Assembly (NCBI GenBank): GCA_017998755.1
Contig: JAGOCL010000047.1
Span: 1-6,631, forward strand
Direction: 5' to 3'
DNA length: 6,631 nt
DNA from: Spirochaetota bacterium
GTDB lineage: Bacteria; Spirochaetota; GWE2-31-10; MWDO01
Under the pieces are notes generated by a model that saw nothing but the letters and a program-made list of their open reading frames with translations, was not told where the DNA came from and ran no database searches. Position 1 is the stretch's first letter. The number at the start of each line of letters is the position of its first letter. The position numbers and the translations under genes were made by a program. This document shows positions 1 to 6,539 of this stretch, one piece after another.

Positions 1-1876
1 GTACGACTCTTTCGACTTGATATCCGATACCTCTTTGGACGGAGTCAGAGGCGTCAAGATTATAGATATCGAATCGTATCTCAATTTATCGGGAAGTATA
101 ACTCTAAAATGGAGACCTCTCGGTTACGCTTTGGAATACATAATTTATAAATCTGATTCTTCCGACGATTTGAGTTTCAGCGCTATCGGTAGATTGTATC
201 AGAACAGCTATTCTCCCGACGTTTATCTGGAGTTTTCAGACGAAGAGATAGAGAGCGGTAAAACTTACTTTTACAAAATAAGAGCTTTGTTGAAATCCGG
301 GAAATTTTCCGATTTTAGCAAAACGTTGGCTCATGAGACAAAGTTGCCGCAGTTTGCGTTAACTCGTAACGGCGAAGAGATTAAAAACGAATCTATCAAT
401 TATCTTACAAGAATAAATTTTGGCGAAAAGACCGTTCTTTCTTTTAAAATAATGAATCGCGGGATTGCGGATTTGATTTTATCTTCAGATCCTTTTATCG
501 ACGCTACAGGGGATATCGACGGTAGTTTTACTATAATAGCCCCCGCTACAAATGTGATAACAGAGGGCGAGGAGACGGAATTTAGCGTAATTTACAGCCC
601 TAAGAGCGACGGCGAAAAGTTTATTACGGTATTTATAAAAAATAACGATTTCTTTAAAAAAGACTTTAAATTTTACTTTTATTCTACTACTTACTACGAT
701 AAGATAATTGATTACGATGAGAATTCCGACGATCTTATTGGAATAGAAATCGACGAAGATAACTCGCTTGTCGTCGTCGGCTCTTCGGCGTCTAATAACA
801 ATTCAAATTGGTTTATTAAAAAATACGACGCGTCGGGCGATGAATTGTGGGAAAAAATATTTGATAACCCCGACGAAGTAGTCGAAACTTTTTTGATTGA
901 TAAGTATAATAATATTATCGTCGCCGGGCGCTCTAAAGAGCTTTTTAGCTCCGTTTCAAAAAATGATATTTGGTTGAGGAAATTTAACGGTAACGGCCTT
1001 GAAAACAGGTTTTGGTATAAAAAATATGATTTTAATAATAACGACGATTATCCCATAGTAATTAAAAATGATTTGGCAAACAACGTATATGCGGTAGGTA
1101 GAACTTGCGACGGCGAAATTGATAAAATATTTGTTAAAAAAATAAATAACAAAGGATACGAAGACAAAGAGTATCAAACCTCGGTAATAGGCCTTGAAAA
1201 CGGTTCTATTTTGCCGAATTCGATAACTTTTGACGATGAAAACAACCTTTATATAGTCGGCGTCGCAAGTCGAGAGGAGTCGCCGGACTCTCCCGATTCG
1301 ATAAATTCCGCATGGTTTATAAAGAAATTCGATCCGGCGGGCGTTGAAAATACTTCGGATTGGGATAAAACTATATTGGGAGAGTTTCAATATTATCATT
1401 CTTGCGAGATATCGTATGATAATCTTATGGGAATTATTTTTTCGGGCGTTATCGAAGACGGTAAATCCGCCGGCGAATCTAATAAAAAAGTTGTTATAAG
1501 AAGATATAATAAAAACGGCTCAGAAAAAAGCTTTGAGTTAGGCGATATCGACGTCGCCGACGGAGAGATAAGCGCGTCTATATTGGACGTCGATATGATT
1601 ATTACCGATAAATCTGAATTAATCCTATCGCTTTTTAAAAAAAACGGCGTTACCATAAAAAAAATTAATAACGACGGAACGGCTGAGGATTTTTATATGC
1701 CGGTTTCGCTAAAAGACGATATGTCCGACGAAGCTCGGTTCCTAGCAAGAGACCGCTTCGGAATAATGTATATTGCAGGATCCTCGATTGATTTGACTGC
1801 CGGAAGAGAGGGTAGCGATATTTGGATAAAAAGTTTTTATCCTGAAGATAAATCAAAAGCTAATTTAGCGCCTTGA
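1..1876 (+). CDS. Multidomain FN3-like / Ig-like / seven-bladed beta-propeller protein, 5'-truncated by the window
   Basis: The reading frame is open to the left edge, so this is the C-terminal part of a longer protein; the first possible start in view is a TTG at 17 with no clear ribosome site, so it is probably internal. Numbering from that TTG: residues ~1-108 look like an FN3-type domain (GSITLKW, then GKTYFYKIRAL). Residues ~110-226 look like a choice-of-anchor D/ASH-type Ig fold (FGEKTVLSFKIMNRGIADL, FSVIYSPKSDGEKF). Residues ~240-612 hold seven copies of a propeller motif, roughly [LI]Y[IV]xG followed by WFIKKYDxxG: near 251-274, 300-327, 357-380, 411-442, 472-501, 535-554 and 583-611. 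This resembles SBBP (seven-bladed beta-propeller) proteins. Such proteins are usually exported and bind surfaces or partners; no catalytic residues are evident. The signal peptide must lie off-window. It ends with TGA and converges on the minus-strand operon. The domain reading is confident; the biological role is unknown. Confidence 0.82.
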   Translation, partial: YDSFDLISDTSLDGVRGVKIIDIESYLNLSGSITLKWRPLGYALEYIIYKSDSSDDLSFSAIGRLYQNSYSPDVYLEFSDEEIESGKTYFYKIRALLKSGKFSDFSKTLAHETKLPQFALTRNGEEIKNESINYLTRINFGEKTVLSFKIMNRGIADLILSSDPFIDATGDIDGSFTIIAPATNVITEGEETEFSVIYSPKSDGEKFITVFIKNNDFFKKDFKFYFYSTTYYDKIIDYDENSDDLIGIEIDEDNSLVVVGSSASNNNSNWFIKKYDASGDELWEKIFDNPDEVVETFLIDKYNNIIVAGRSKELFSSVSKNDIWLRKFNGNGLENRFWYKKYDFNNNDDYPIVIKNDLANNVYAVGRTCDGEIDKIFVKKINNKGYEDKEYQTSVIGLENGSILPNSITFDDENNLYIVGVASREESPDSPDSINSAWFIKKFDPAGVENTSDWDKTILGEFQYYHSCEISYDNLMGIIFSGVIEDGKSAGESNKKVVIRRYNKNGSEKSFELGDIDVADGEISASILDVDMIITDKSELILSLFKKNGVTIKKINNDGTAEDFYMPVSLKDDMSDEARFLARDRFGIMYIAGSSIDLTAGREGSDIWIKSFYPEDKSKANLAP

Positions 1877-1962
1877 TATTTGCCTCGTCCAATGAAAACG
1901 CTTCCAAACCTTTACTTGCTATGAATCTTTATTTAAAAAAGCTCTGAGAAATAATCGAACGC

Positions 1963-3462
1963 TTACTTATTTTGACGTTTTAATATTTCATTAATAATTA
2001 GCTCTTTATTGTCTAAGTCTTCTTGAGTTATTGTATAATCTGATGCGAGATTTTTATTGATTTCGTCTAACAGAGATAGAAGTTCGTCAATTTCCATATT
2101 AATAACGTTGATTATTTTTATTTTGGAGCGTACCAAGGGGATTGTCGACGTTGTAGTCGTTAAAACCGGAGACGTTGTCGATACGATAGCAAGAGTCGTA
2201 GTAGTCGCCGGAAACGTCGTAGAGGTCGAAGTCGACGTAGTAGTTGATTCGGAGAAAGTAGTTGTCGTTTCTGGAACGGTCGTCGTAGTCGTAGAAGTCG
2301 AGGAAGAAGTTGAGGTCGTCGTCGGAACGGTTGTAGTCGTTGGCTCTGAGACGGTTGTCGTCGAGGTAGAGGTAGAGGTAGAGGTAGACGAAGAAGTTGA
2401 GGGCGTTGTAGAAGAAGATGCGGTTTCTTCATAAAAGGTAGTCGTAGTCTCAGGGATAGTAGTAGAGGTTGAAGTAACGTTTTCGACTGTAGTTGAAGTT
2501 GTAGTAGTAGATGTATCGATTGTCGTCGGGTAAGTCGTCGTTTCATATATTGTTGTTTCAGTCGTCGTTGTCGGCTCTTCGAAGATTGTCGTCGTAGTCG
2601 ACGCATCAACAGTTTTTCTTGTATTTTTAGGTTTCAAATATCTTTCGTCAATATCAATACTACTATTTTTACTTAAAATAAAATTTCTATCGATATAAGA
2701 TGCGGAATCGACCGTCATATCTTCGTATTCAATAAATACTGCAGAGTCGTTTAAAGAATAGGGCTTTAGATCAAAGTCGACGCCGGGTTTTACTTTATAT
2801 TTCTCGTCGGTAAAACCTTTTTTCCAGTTGGTAAAGTATATTCTATCCGGTTTATCTATATACCTCTCGTCGAATAAGATATTAATTCCCATTTTCAGAG
2901 TCTCGCTGTAAGAATTGATATAAGTAAAAGGGATATTTTTTTTATATTCGGCTTCTTTATTTAAAAGGGTCGAGCCGTTTAAAAGGAAGTGCTTGCGTTT
3001 CGTTTCGCCTAGTAGCGTATCGATGCAAAATAATATTCCTACAAAATATTTATCGTCCGATAAATTCTCAATATTCATTCTTACTAAAAGCGTGTCGGCC
3101 GGTTTTTTATCTATCGAAGAGAGAAGGGTATATACGATAACGATTTTAATAACGTCGTTACTCCAGAAATATTGTAAATCGTTACCTACTTTGGAAATTT
3201 CTGATTTTCTGCCTTTACCCCCTTTGCCGAACGGAACGAGGTCTTTGTTTATGTAAAATTTAAAATAAGTTGACGGTGGAAAATCTTCCGCAAGAAGAGG
3301 CGACATTTTATCTTCGATTTTATTTCTTCCGTATAAGATAAATTTTGACGTTTCGCCGTCTACAAATAAAGAAAAAAGACTTCCCGTTATTTTATACTCT
3401 GAAAATATTTGGAAATTTAGGATAAATAAAAAAAAAACGATATAAATCTTAGAGATTCTCAA
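1963..3462 (-). CDS. Secreted protein with N-terminal beta domain and long Thr/Ser-rich mucin-like linker
   Basis: A 499-residue protein starting with TTG at 3462. An in-frame stop lies at 3481-3483 upstream, and AAGGA (3475-3471) sits 8 nt before the TTG, so this start is well supported. Residues 1-21 are a signal peptide (charged MRISK, then a hydrophobic run, cleavage near IFS-E). Residues ~22-280 are predicted beta-rich and hold VRMNIENLSDDKYFVGILF followed by CIDTLLGE; this recalls a bacterial secreted beta-sandwich pattern of the type 'N.s....VG.R.llDT.lG', from memory only. Residues ~287-441 are almost entirely Thr/Ser with spaced VPE, IPE and FSE units. Residues 444-499 form a short charged helical end (MEIDELLSLLDEINKNL). 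There is no Cys lipobox and no LPXTG. The start overlaps the end of the TPR gene by 14 bp, so the two are co-transcribed and probably work together in the envelope. The Thr/Ser region may be an extended, perhaps O-glycosylated, spacer. Function not recognised. Confidence 0.85.
   Translation of the reverse strand: MRISKIYIVFFLFILNFQIFSEYKITGSLFSLFVDGETSKFILYGRNKIEDKMSPLLAEDFPPSTYFKFYINKDLVPFGKGGKGRKSEISKVGNDLQYFWSNDVIKIVIVYTLLSSIDKKPADTLLVRMNIENLSDDKYFVGILFCIDTLLGETKRKHFLLNGSTLLNKEAEYKKNIPFTYINSYSETLKMGINILFDERYIDKPDRIYFTNWKKGFTDEKYKVKPGVDFDLKPYSLNDSAVFIEYEDMTVDSASYIDRNFILSKNSSIDIDERYLKPKNTRKTVDASTTTTIFEEPTTTTETTIYETTTYPTTIDTSTTTTSTTVENVTSTSTTIPETTTTFYEETASSSTTPSTSSSTSTSTSTSTTTVSEPTTTTVPTTTSTSSSTSTTTTTVPETTTTFSESTTTSTSTSTTFPATTTTLAIVSTTSPVLTTTTSTIPLVRSKIKIINVINMEIDELLSLLDEINKNLASDYTITQEDLDNKELIINEILKRQNK
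2140..2604 (-). repeat. Degenerate Thr/Ser-coding low-complexity repeat with a hexanucleotide microsatellite
   Basis: This stretch encodes residues ~287-441 of the secreted linker protein. On the + strand it reads as endless variants of GTCGTAGTCG and GAGGTAGAAG. Thr codons vary between ACT, ACG and ACA, so the repetition is kept mainly at protein level. Within it, GAGGTA is repeated four times without change at 2363-2386, coding alternating Ser and Thr. Longer imperfect duplications are visible at protein level: VPETTTTFSES (396-406) against IPETTTTFYEE (337-347), and SEPTTTTVP (372-380). The unit lengths are multiples of three, so slippage would change linker length without breaking the frame. 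Confidence 0.85.
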
Positions 3463-4381
3463 GTTCTTTTTCCTTTTCTCTTAGTTTGATATCCAATAAA
3501 CGTAGAGCTTCCTCTTGCTTTTTGAGCGTTTCCTCTCTTAAGCGCATCTGTTCCATCTTTTGATTGTACAAATCCGACGAAGCGTCTTTTGACGAGTTTA
3601 TCGATTGTTCCAATTCGGTTATTTTATTTTGTAAAATGTCGTTTTCGGCTAAAAGTTTCTTGTATTCGTCTGTTTCAGCTATATTGATTGAGGCGCCGCC
3701 GTTTTTTTCAAGCTCGGTAATAACTTGAAGGAGAGATTTTTCTTTGATTCTGAATTGAGCTAGTTTTTCAAGATACTCTTCTTGCGACCATTTGAGAAGA
3801 TTTTGAAGCGCTAGTTCGCTTTTTTTATGCTCAATTAATCTTATTTTATATATCGAAGCTTCGTACTTATTACTTTTTTTGTATTTACTGATAACTATAT
3901 TAAAGTAAAATTCAGAGTCTTCAAATTGACCGAGGGCGTAAAGGGATTCTCCTATCCAGTAATAACCGTTGCTTACTAGGGGATGATTTTGATACTCATT
4001 TACAAAGATAGACAGTTGTTTTATAGAAAGTTCGTATTCTTCCTGTAAAAAAAGCAGTCGCCCTTTTTGATATACCGCCTCTCCATAGTTCTGACCGTTC
4101 TTACCGAAATTTGCAAGATAATACTCCAGATTTGTTTCCGCTTGAGATAATTTTCCGATATTCATATATGTCATCGATATCCAAAAGAAAGACTCTCTTT
4201 TGACGACGTCGTTATCGCTGGATAAAATTATCTCTCGAAGTAAAATAACCGCTTCGTCAAATTTTCCGGAGTTGTAAAGATCGCGGGCTTTACTTTCTTC
4301 CCGTTTCCAATCTTTTGTCGAAGCGGCTCCGGTAGAGCCGATAGCTATGATAAAAAGAATAATCCAAAAATATCTATTCAT
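3449..4381 (-). CDS. Secreted TPR and coiled-coil protein
   Basis: A 310-residue protein. Residues 1-20 are a signal peptide (MNRY, hydrophobic core WIILFIIAIG, cleavage near GAAS); there is no lipobox Cys, so it is probably periplasmic. Residues ~27-170 contain about four TPR-like helical hairpins: ARDLYNSGKFDEAVILLREI, WISMTYMNIGKLSQAETNLE, YQKGRLLFLQEEYELSIKQL and YYWIGESLYALGQFEDSEFY. Residues ~195-310 are highly charged and predicted coiled coil, strongest from 240 to the end (RLREETLKKQEEALRLL). The layout is the reverse of YbgF/CpoB, where the coiled coil precedes the TPRs; it also resembles TPR proteins I associate with spirochaetes, but that is from memory. ATG at 4381 has only a weak AGAGAG ribosome site. 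It is the first gene of a two-gene operon with its own promoter, and its last codons contain the start of the next gene. The role is probably protein-protein scaffolding in the envelope; the partner is unknown. Confidence 0.85.
   Translation of the reverse strand: MNRYFWIILFIIAIGSTGAASTKDWKREESKARDLYNSGKFDEAVILLREIILSSDNDVVKRESFFWISMTYMNIGKLSQAETNLEYYLANFGKNGQNYGEAVYQKGRLLFLQEEYELSIKQLSIFVNEYQNHPLVSNGYYWIGESLYALGQFEDSEFYFNIVISKYKKSNKYEASIYKIRLIEHKKSELALQNLLKWSQEEYLEKLAQFRIKEKSLLQVITELEKNGGASINIAETDEYKKLLAENDILQNKITELEQSINSSKDASSDLYNQKMEQMRLREETLKKQEEALRLLDIKLREKEKELENL
3471..3475 (-). promoter_or_regulatory. Ribosome binding site deciding a TTG start
   Basis: AAGGA on the minus strand lies 8 nt before the TTG at 3462, inside the 3' end of the TPR gene. 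With the in-frame stop at 3481-3483 and the signal peptide directly after the TTG, it fixes this non-ATG start. The placement suggests translational coupling to the upstream gene. Confidence 0.7.
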
Positions 4382-4418
4382 ACTACAATTGTCTCTCTTT
4401 ATAATATCTTCGACTTAA

Positions 4419-4446
4419 ATTATAGACTAATTTATTTTTTTATCAA
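4419..4446 (-). promoter_or_regulatory. Sigma70-type promoter of the TPR / Thr-linker operon
   Basis: Read on the minus strand: a -35 box TTGATA (4446-4441, 5 of 6 consensus bases), a 16-nt spacer, and a perfect -10 box TATAAT (4424-4419). The predicted transcription start is near 4412, about 30 nt before the ATG at 4381. It lies between the hflC terminator and the TPR gene, where a promoter is expected. No operator-like palindrome is evident. Confidence 0.65.
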
Positions 4447-4487
4447 TATTTTTATAAAATTCGATAAATATATATGATCATAAATAA

Positions 4488-4517
4488 AAAACGGCGGGAG
4501 TTAAGCCCCGCCGTTTT
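4488..4517 (-). terminator. Intrinsic terminator of the hflKC operon
   Basis: A perfect 11-bp inverted repeat (AAAACGGCGGG at 4488-4498, CCCGCCGTTTT at 4507-4517) with an 8-nt loop. On the minus strand the stem is followed by a T-run (TTTTTT, then ATTTATG), and it starts 18 nt after the hflC stop. The 7-bp G+C core stands out in very AT-rich flanks. It separates hflKC from the downstream TPR operon. Confidence 0.9.
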
Positions 4518-4535
4518 AAAACTAAATATTTTTTC

Positions 4536-5510
4536 TTAGTAATTTTTGAACATATCGAAAAACTCGGAATCGGTCGAAATGAGTAACGACGCCGATTTTG
4601 GGATCTTTTTGTACATCTCCATCTTTTTTAGGAATTCGTAAAAATCTCTGGTAGAAGCGTTTTTGTTGTAAGCTTCGTTATAAATTTGAGCCGCTTCCGC
4701 GTCGGCTTTACCCATGATCTCTTTGGATTTTTTCTGAGCTTCGGCCAATATCTCTTTGGTCTTTTTTTCTATCTCTCCGAATTTCTTTTCTCTATAGTTT
4801 TCTCCTTCCGATCTGTAAGTCTGAGCAATCTTTCTTCTTTCGGCGACCATACTATCGAATACAGATTTTAAATTTTCGTCAATATAATTAATCTGTTTGA
4901 TATAAAAACTGACTACGTCGATACCCATATCTTTAAGATCTTTAGCCACAACGCCCCTCATTTCTACGGCTAGAGCGCTTCTTCCGCCGGTAATTGTCGG
5001 AAAATTCGATAAATCTTCTTCGGTAAAACCTTGTTTTAACAATAATTGTTTGGTTTTCTCGTCAAGCTCGATTATTCTATTGGAATCCCTAACCAACGAT
5101 TCAAAAGTGTGTTGAGATACGACTTGTCTTGATGCGGCGTCGAGTATGTCGTCAAGTCTCGCAGTAGCCGAAGATATGCTGGTAAGCGATTCAAAAAATA
5201 AATTAGGATTAGCTATTTTCCATCTTACAGTAGTATCGACAAGTATCATTCTTTTGTCGTAGGTCGGGAATTGTTTGATCTCTCCGTCCCATTCCAGTAT
5301 CATTTTAGGTAAGATATTTACTTTATCGATAAACGGAACTTTCCAATGAAGCCCCGCGGTATTTACCGACATTTTTGGCTTTCCAAATTGCGTAATTACC
5401 CCCATTTCAGTTTCTTTTAGCGTATAAAACGGGGATATCATAAAAAATATTATTATACTTACAACGACTATTATTGCGAAAAGAGCGTTTTTTGATATTT
5501 TTGAACTCAT
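4536..5510 (-). CDS. hflC: HflC, SPFH-family membrane protein
   Basis: A 324-residue protein. HflC and HflK form a large inner-membrane cage facing the periplasm that binds the AAA protease FtsH and modulates its degradation of membrane proteins (known from E. coli). Residues ~8-27 are a transmembrane anchor (ALFAIIVVVSIIIFFMISPF). The SPFH domain follows (~30-215), with MGVITQFGKP, AGLHWKVPFIDKV and VDTTVRWKIANP. The HflC signature is clear: MVAERRKIAQTYRSEGE at 221-237, then GKADAEAAQIYNEAYNK (267-283), FYEFLKKMEMYKK (290-302) and the C-terminal STDSEFFDMF. A charged coiled coil spans ~225-285. The length is near the E. coli protein's 334. ATG at 5510 is preceded by GGGAGGT 8 nt upstream, inside the end of hflK; only 2 bp separate the genes, so translation is probably coupled. 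A terminator follows. Confidence 0.95.
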   Translation of the reverse strand: MSSKISKNALFAIIVVVSIIIFFMISPFYTLKETEMGVITQFGKPKMSVNTAGLHWKVPFIDKVNILPKMILEWDGEIKQFPTYDKRMILVDTTVRWKIANPNLFFESLTSISSATARLDDILDAASRQVVSQHTFESLVRDSNRIIELDEKTKQLLLKQGFTEEDLSNFPTITGGRSALAVEMRGVVAKDLKDMGIDVVSFYIKQINYIDENLKSVFDSMVAERRKIAQTYRSEGENYREKKFGEIEKKTKEILAEAQKKSKEIMGKADAEAAQIYNEAYNKNASTRDFYEFLKKMEMYKKIPKSASLLISTDSEFFDMFKNY

Positions 5511-5512
5511 AA

Positions 5513-6460
5513 TTAATTACCTCCCGCGTTACTTTTGTCCAGCGGCAAAAACGGCAGTACGTTTTTTTGCGAGCTATCGATGATGTTGATTTTATCCAGA
5601 TTTGGTAGAATAGAACTAATCGTTTCAAGATAAATTCTCTTTTTTGTTATGTCCGGAGCTTTTACATACTCCGAATAGAGCGATTTGAAGTAGTTTGCCT
5701 CGCCTTCGGCGACTTTAACTCTTTCCGCTTCGTATCCTTCAGATTGAGCGATCATTCTTTCGGCTTCTCCTTCGACCGGAATTACCTTTTTGTTATATTC
5801 CATCTTTGCTTCGTTGACTATTTTGTCTTTTTCTTGTTGAGACTGCAATACTTCGTTATAGGCCGCTTCTACTTCTTTAGGAGGCGTTACGTTTATAAGC
5901 TGAATTGTGGATATCGTAAGCCCGAGTTGAACTTCCTCGATCATTTTTTTTAATAATTCTTCCATTTTATAAGTTATTTCCGACTTTGCGATAGTTATAA
6001 TTTCGTCGAACAGGTAATCTCCCGCTATCTGGCTCATAGCTACTTTTGAGAAATCTCTAAAAGTTGCGATAGGATTCCTGACGTTGAAGAGGTATTTGAC
6101 CGGATCGGAAATCTTATACTGAACAATCCATTCGATCTGAATAATCTTTAGATCCGCCGATAACATTCGAGCTTCGGTCATCTCTTCGCTTCCTCTGTAG
6201 AATTCTGATTTCATCCCCGAACTTATTGTTTGGAAACCGAATTCCTCTTTTAGAACTTTTTTAACCGGCACGTTATAATTTTTCTCAATAAGCGGTATCT
6301 TAAAATTCAAACCTGGGTCGGCTGTTCTCATATATCTACCGAATCTTGTAATAACGGCTTGTTCGTCTTTATCAACCATATAAAAAGACGCTCCCGTAAC
6401 TATTATAATAAGAACAATTACTATAATCGCTACGAATATTCTTGGATTCATTTTATTCAT
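5513..6460 (-). CDS. hflK: HflK, SPFH-family membrane protein
   Basis: A 315-residue partner of HflC in the FtsH-modulating complex. Residues ~8-28 are a transmembrane anchor (IFVAIIVIVLIIIVTGASFY). The SPFH domain runs ~29-200: DEQAVITRFGRYMRTADPGLNFKIP split around 33-56, SADLKIIQIEWIVQYKISDP at 101-120, and LTISTIQLINVTPPKEVEAAY at 181-201. The segment from NVTPPKEV through the charged coiled coil with EGEAERMIAQSEGYEAERV (230-248) is typical of HflK rather than HflC. It is about 100 residues shorter than E. coli HflK: the cytoplasmic Gly/Pro/Asp-rich N-terminal region is absent and the C-terminal tail is brief. The first ATG (6460) is chosen over the fourth codon ATG because AGGAGG lies only 5 nt before it. 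It is the first gene of the hflKC pair. Confidence 0.94.
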   Translation of the reverse strand: MNKMNPRIFVAIIVIVLIIIVTGASFYMVDKDEQAVITRFGRYMRTADPGLNFKIPLIEKNYNVPVKKVLKEEFGFQTISSGMKSEFYRGSEEMTEARMLSADLKIIQIEWIVQYKISDPVKYLFNVRNPIATFRDFSKVAMSQIAGDYLFDEIITIAKSEITYKMEELLKKMIEEVQLGLTISTIQLINVTPPKEVEAAYNEVLQSQQEKDKIVNEAKMEYNKKVIPVEGEAERMIAQSEGYEAERVKVAEGEANYFKSLYSEYVKAPDITKKRIYLETISSILPNLDKINIIDSSQKNVLPFLPLDKSNAGGN

Positions 6461-6465
6461 TACTT

Positions 6466-6471
6466 CCTCCT
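6466..6471 (-). promoter_or_regulatory. Strong ribosome binding site of hflK
   Basis: AGGAGG on the minus strand, within a longer GAAGGAGGAAG context, lies 5 nt before the ATG at 6460. For the alternative in-frame ATG at 6451 the spacing would be 14 nt, too long, so the site decides the start. Confidence 0.8.
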
Positions 6472-6505
6472 TCTCTGCGTTTACGGTTATTTTATAACCA
6501 AAATA

Positions 6506-6533
6506 ATTATAAACTATTATACTATTATTACAA
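6506..6533 (-). promoter_or_regulatory. Candidate promoter of hflKC
   Basis: On the minus strand: a -35-like TTGTAA (6533-6528, 4 of 6 consensus bases), a 16-nt spacer, and TATAAT (6511-6506). A second TATAAT lies at 6521-6516 but has a poorer -35 (TTTAAT). The region is extremely AT-rich, so chance matches are likely; its place between the upstream stop and the hflK ribosome site supports it. Read-through from the upstream gene is also possible, since no terminator hairpin is seen in the 79-bp gap. Confidence 0.45.
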
Positions 6534-6539
6534 GAATTA

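Noticed and set aside
956..1656. Two minus-strand open frames inside the propeller gene
   Set aside because: They are antisense to a clear repeat-containing coding sequence and show no recognisable protein features or ribosome sites.
1931..1964. Possible minus-strand terminator after the linker gene (AAGC...GCTT then TTTTTT)
   Set aside because: The stem is only 4 bp with an 18-nt or longer loop and overlaps the stop codon; too weak to call. No better hairpin was seen in the 86-bp convergent gap.
2057..2434. Val/Glu-rich open frame on the + strand opposite the Thr/Ser linker
   Set aside because: It is the antisense reading of the Thr/Ser repeats; its composition follows from GTCGTAGTCG-type repeats and it has no independent start signal or domain.
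2160..2609. Arg/Leu-rich open frame on the - strand inside the linker region
   Set aside because: It is a frame-shifted reading of the same repeat; the overlapping 499-residue frame has a signal peptide, ribosome site and operon context.
2100..2610. CRISPR-like array
   Set aside because: The repeats are short, degenerate and continuous with no unique spacers, and they are in frame with a secreted protein.
5744..5953. Plus-strand open frame inside hflK
   Set aside because: Antisense shadow of the well-conserved HflK coiled-coil segment; no supporting start or homology.
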